This document shows, piece after piece, positions 54,553-57,778 of a stretch of 57,778 bases of DNA. The translations under genes and the position numbers were made by a program. Each line of letters starts with the position of its first letter. Positions within the stretch are counted from its first letter, which is position 1. The notes under the pieces are model-generated. The model had not been told where the DNA came from and ran no database searches. It was given only the letters and a program-made list of their open reading frames with translations. Source of the stretch: Mycobacterium colombiense (GTDB lineage: Bacteria; Actinomycetota; Actinomycetes; Mycobacteriales; Mycobacteriaceae); assembly GCF_001953985.1 (NCBI RefSeq), contig NZ_MBEI01000002.1, forward strand, positions 1 to 57,778. Reading direction: 5' to 3'.

Positions 54553-55470
54553 ATGGCATACGCGCGGTGGCTGTGGCTCGCTGTGGTGGCGATATGCGTG
54601 GTCGGCTGCGGTGTGCGGCACGTGTCGGCGGCCAGCGCTCGAGACATTTCGGGCACTTTTCGATCCGGCGGCATGGACCGAACCTACATGTTGCACGTGC
54701 CGGCGGGCGACCCCGTCGGGCTGGTGCTCAGTTTGCATGGCGGCGGCGGCACCGGGATCTCGCAGCGGAGCCTGACGGGCTTCGACACCGTTGCTGACGC
54801 CCACAACCTGTTGGTGGCCTACCCCGACGGCTACGACAAGAGCTGGGCAGACGGGCGCGGCGCCTCGCCCGCCGATCGCCGCCACATCGACGATGTGACC
54901 TTTCTGGTCGGGCTGGTGCACAAGCTGCAGAACGACTACGGCGTCGCGCCCGGGCACGTGTTCGTCACCGGCATGTCCAACGGCGGCTTCATGACCAACC
55001 GGCTGGCATGCGACCGCGCCGACCTGTTCGCCGCGGTCGCCCCGGTGGCCGGCACCCTGGGCGTGGGGGTGGCCTGCAATCCGTCGCAACCGGTGTCGGT
55101 CTGGGAAGCCCACGGGACCGCGGACCCGCTCGTGCCCTTCAAGGGTGGGGTGGTGCGCGGGCGCGGCGGGGTCAGCCACTCCATCTCGGCCGACAGCATG
55201 GTCGCCAAGTGGCGCTCGGCCGATGGGTGCCCCGGCGAGCCCGCCATGGAGGCGCTGCCCGACGTCCGCGACGGCACCGTCGTGCACCGCTATGAGTCCA
55301 CCGGATGTGCGGCGAACACCGAGGTGGTGTTCTACAAGATCGACAGCGGCGGCCACACCTGGCCGGGCGGCAAGCAATATCTGCCCGCGGCCGTCATCGG
55401 CCCCACCACCCGCGCGCTCGACGGGTCCGAGGCCATCGCCCAGTTCTTCCTGGCGCACGCCCGCGACTAG
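54553..55470 (+). CDS. lpqC: lipoprotein esterase, PHB-depolymerase family
   Basis: The 305-aa product (Rv3298c) starts with a lipoprotein signal peptide and lipobox VVGC (Cys19), so it is anchored to the envelope. The catalytic domain has the oxyanion motif LSLHGGGGTG near 59-68, the nucleophile FVTGMSNGGFMTNRL near 135-149, the acid in AHGTADPLVPF near 185-195 and the His in DSGGHTWPGG near 262-271, as in feruloyl esterase/PHB depolymerase-like enzymes. The natural substrate is not known. It ends 2 bases before the convergent nei gene. Confidence 0.93.
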   Translation: MAYARWLWLAVVAICVVGCGVRHVSAASARDISGTFRSGGMDRTYMLHVPAGDPVGLVLSLHGGGGTGISQRSLTGFDTVADAHNLLVAYPDGYDKSWADGRGASPADRRHIDDVTFLVGLVHKLQNDYGVAPGHVFVTGMSNGGFMTNRLACDRADLFAAVAPVAGTLGVGVACNPSQPVSVWEAHGTADPLVPFKGGVVRGRGGVSHSISADSMVAKWRSADGCPGEPAMEALPDVRDGTVVHRYESTGCAANTEVVFYKIDSGGHTWPGGKQYLPAAVIGPTTRALDGSEAIAQFFLAHARD

Positions 55471-55472
55471 CC

Positions 55473-56228
55473 TCAGCGCTGGCAGGACGGGCACCAGTAG
55501 GTCACCCGTTCCCCGGAGTCGTCGAAGGCGATCCGGGTGCCGCACCGGCGACAGGCCTGCCCGGATCTCCCGTAGACCCACAGCTGCCGACCGGTCCGGG
55601 TGTCGCCGGTGGTGCACCGATTCCAACGGAAGCGATTGAGCCACAACATGTCCCGCGCGCGCGAGACCAGCCGATGAGGGTCGGCGATGTCGCGCACGGG
55701 CGCGGTGGGCAAATGCCCGGAAAGGAAACACAATTCGTTGCTGTAGACGTTGCCGACCCCGGCCAGCACCCGCTGGTCCAGCAGCGCCTCGGCGATCGGC
55801 CGGTCCGGGTCGGCCGTCAGGTTGGCGGCGGCGAGCGCGGGATCCCAATCCTCGCCCAGCAGATCGGGGCCCAGATGCGCGACGGCGTCACCGTCACGCT
55901 CGCGCTCCAGGATCTCCAGCACGCCGAGGTCCACGCCGACGGCGCGGGCGGTGTCGGTTTCCAGGATGATGCGCGCGCGGTGGTCGACCCGTACCCCGCG
56001 CTTGCCGACCCGCCAGCTGCCGTCCATCTTCAGGTGCGAGTGAATGCTGGCGGCTCCCACCCGGATGAACAGGTGCTTGCCGCGGCTGAGCACCTCATCG
56101 ACGACCTGCCCGGTGAGATCGACGGTGGCGAACCGCGGCACCCGGATGTCACAGCGGGTCAGGGTGCCGCCGACCAGGTTCTCGCGCAGCACGGCGGCGG
56201 TGTGCCAGACGGTGTCTCCTTCGGGCAT
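55473..56228 (-). CDS. nei: endonuclease VIII / formamidopyrimidine-type DNA glycosylase
   Basis: This base-excision repair enzyme (Rv3297, Nei2) removes oxidised bases and nicks the abasic site. The 251-aa protein begins MPEGDT with catalytic Pro2 and Glu3, has Lys51 in SRGKHLF, the helix-two-turn-helix [18 protein letters not shown] near 148-165 and a C-terminal zinc finger CRRCGTRI then WCPSCQR. The ATG at 56226-56228 is fixed by the requirement for Pro2. It starts 1 base after the end of lhr, and both act in DNA repair, so the two are probably co-expressed. Confidence 0.95.
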   Translation of the reverse strand: MPEGDTVWHTAAVLRENLVGGTLTRCDIRVPRFATVDLTGQVVDEVLSRGKHLFIRVGAASIHSHLKMDGSWRVGKRGVRVDHRARIILETDTARAVGVDLGVLEILERERDGDAVAHLGPDLLGEDWDPALAAANLTADPDRPIAEALLDQRVLAGVGNVYSNELCFLSGHLPTAPVRDIADPHRLVSRARDMLWLNRFRWNRCTTGDTRTGRQLWVYGRSGQACRRCGTRIAFDDSGERVTYWCPSCQR

Positions 56229-56229
56229 C

Positions 56230-57778
56230 TCAGCGCAGCCGCATTCCGCGCGGGGTGCGGGCGAAGCCGGCGGCGGCGAGCGCGTCGGACGGGCCGGGTC
56301 CGTCCGCGCGGGGCTGCAGGGCCGGCACCCCGTCGATGCGTTCGACCAGGATCGACGCGACGCGCCGGGACGCGACCAGGTCCGCCAGCGCCGTCGCCGC
56401 GGCGAGATTCGCGGCGGGGTCGTCGGTGAAGGTGAGCAGCGACCGCCCACCCCGCTCGAGGAACCAGGCGAGCTCGCCGTCCACCAGCACCACCAGCGCC
56501 CCGGCCTTGCGGCCCGGGCGCGCCCCCGGGCCTCCGGACCCTTCGCCGCGCGGGGCGGGCCAGGGCAGCGCGGCGCCGTACGGGTTGGCCGGGTCCGCGG
56601 CGGCCAGCGCGACCGCCCGGTACTCGGGCCGTTCCGGGTCGATCCCGTCGGAGTAGGCGCGCAGCCGGTCGACAGTCGACGCGACCGCGAACTGCGCGCC
56701 GCCCAGCGACTCGATGAAGTAGCCGCGCTGGCACCGGCCGGCGTCCTCGAAGGTGCTCAGCACCTTGTACAGGGTGGCGAACCCGCCGGGCACGCCCTCG
56801 GCGCCCACCGCGCCCCGGGTCAGCACGCCGTGGCGGCTCAGCAGGAGCTCGGCCTGGTAGTGGGCGCGCAGCGTGGAGTCCGGTTCCGGGGCCGGCAGGA
56901 TCGACCACCGGCCGGCCACGGTCGGGTCGGCGGGGCGCGCCTGCGGGTGCGCGACGCTGTATCGGCTCAGCCGCGGCGGGCGATGCGACCGGTGCGCCGG
57001 CGCGGAGCGCTTGCGGGTGCCGGTGCCCCCGAGCAGGGCGCGCACCGGGGCGAACGTGTCGCCCGTGATCCAGCCGGCCCAGATGAGTTCCCACAGCGCG
57101 GATTTGAGCTCGGACTCTGGCATCCCATCCTGGGCGAGCTGGCGGAAGAAGTAGGCGCCCCCCGGCGCCAGCGTGTCCAGGACTGCGCGGTGGGCGTCGC
57201 CCAGTTCGATGTCGGCCGGCCCGGGCAGCGTCAACGGCGCGGATTCGCTGGGGTGCAACGCGATCCAGCCGTCGCCACTGGAGATCGACCCGGCGCCCGA
57301 CCAGGTGACCTCGCCGGTGGCGAGCAGCTCGTCGAGCAGCGCGGGGGAGTAGTCGCGGACCCGGGGGGCCAGCACCAGCGGCTCGATCGCCGAAGCGGGC
57401 ATCTTCACCCCGGCCAGCTGATCGATCACCGTCATCAGGCCGTCCAGACCGGAATGGCTTGGGGAGCGCGATGATTCGGCGGCCCCCACCCGGTGCCAGG
57501 CCGGCAGGAACCGGCCGTAGGCGGCCGTGCTGACCGGCTCGACCTGGGCGCGCAGCGCCGCCAGCGACCGCCGCCGCAGGATCCGGAGCACGTCGGCGTC
57601 ACACCACTGCTCACCCCCGGCCACCGGGGCCCCGGGCATTTCGGCCGCGGCGCCCCGTCGCCCCCCCCCCACCCCGCCGCACCGGCCAGCCGGCCCAAAA
57701 TGTCGGCGGTCACCCGCAGCCCCAGCCCGAACCGGGCTGCGGCCTCCCCGGCGGTGAACGGGGTGTGGGTGCGCGCGT
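56230..57778 (-). CDS. lhr: Lhr-type large helicase, C-terminal part, frameshifted
   Basis: The gene (Rv3296, over 1,500 aa in full) enters from the right edge. Two frames cover it. From 57778 the frame reads [19 protein letters not shown] and then leaves the family sequence at a run of ten G's (57661-57670 on the plus strand as C's). The family sequence resumes in another frame, [20 protein letters not shown], and continues intact to the stop at 56230. Eight or eleven G's would restore one frame, so this is a homopolymer error, phase variation or a true mutation. Lhr is a 3'-5' helicase of DNA repair; this part is the C-terminal region outside the helicase core. Confidence 0.88.
   Translation of the reverse strand, partial: RAHPHPVHRRGGRSPVRAGAAGDRRHFGPAGRCGGVGGGRRGAAAEMPGAPVAGGEQWCDADVLRILRRRSLAALRAQVEPVSTAAYGRFLPAWHRVGAAESSRSPSHSGLDGLMTVIDQLAGVKMPASAIEPLVLAPRVRDYSPALLDELLATGEVTWSGAGSISSGDGWIALHPSESAPLTLPGPADIELGDAHRAVLDTLAPGGAYFFRQLAQDGMPESELKSALWELIWAGWITGDTFAPVRALLGGTGTRKRSAPAHRSHRPPRLSRYSVAHPQARPADPTVAGRWSILPAPEPDSTLRAHYQAELLLSRHGVLTRGAVGAEGVPGGFATLYKVLSTFEDAGRCQRGYFIESLGGAQFAVASTVDRLRAYSDGIDPERPEYRAVALAAADPANPYGAALPWPAPRGEGSGGPGARPGRKAGALVVLVDGELAWFLERGGRSLLTFTDDPAANLAAATALADLVASRRVASILVERIDGVPALQPRADGPGPSDALAAAGFARTPRGMRLR

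Overview
The window reads as a slow-growing Mycobacterium, most likely of the M. avium complex. It is strongly GC-rich, uses GTG/TTG starts often, and carries PPE genes, a 13E12-type HNH fragment, cutinase, SapM, LpqC and DUF732 proteins. From remembered gene order it is almost collinear with M. tuberculosis Rv3342 to Rv3296, from the metX-neighbour methyltransferase to lhr. Species was not tested by any search.

Left third (0.2-20.2 kb): a methionine operon (metY-metX-methyltransferase-VOC protein, minus strand) lies behind a clear SAM-IV riboswitch. Divergent from it are two unrelated NADP isocitrate dehydrogenases in tandem (icd2, icd1). Then come an alpha/beta hydrolase, trpS, a YihY membrane protein, an SMR guanidinium-type exporter preceded by a guanidine-III riboswitch, nagA, sugI, dacB1, an SMP-30-like protein, a class III aminotransferase, and the ECF41-type sigma factor sigJ with its carboxymuconolactone-decarboxylase partner.

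Middle (20-45 kb): succinate dehydrogenase (sdhCDAB) diverges from a nucleoside-salvage operon (cdd-deoA-add). Next are a Pro-rich exported protein, a GntR regulator with a divergent bicupin gene and a recognisable promoter/operator, two convergent VWA membrane paralogues, an Rv3311-like acidic protein, sapM with a 56-bp tandem repeat after its stop, upp (with an unusual C-terminal run-on), pmmB, punA, a cutinase, two M20 amidohydrolases (amiB1, amiA1), an HSL-type esterase, an Rv3304-like protein, lpdA, glpD2 and an RluA-type pseudouridine synthase.

Accessory block (45.4-52.6 kb): where M. tuberculosis has atsB, this genome has two near-identical EspR-like regulators facing away from each other, an abutting ImmA/IrrE-type zinc peptidase and a 7-TM MAB_1171c-type membrane protein, then an MBL hydrolase, two PE-less PPE genes and an antisense DUF5994 gene. 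The regulator-peptidase-membrane protein module is the best candidate for an undescribed signalling or stress-response system: a membrane sensor that controls proteolysis of an EspR-like DNA-binding protein.

Right end (52.7-57.8 kb): corA, two small exported proteins, lpqC, nei, and the C-terminal part of lhr, interrupted by a frameshift at a 10-nt homopolymer. No rRNA, tRNA, CRISPR array or insertion sequence was seen.
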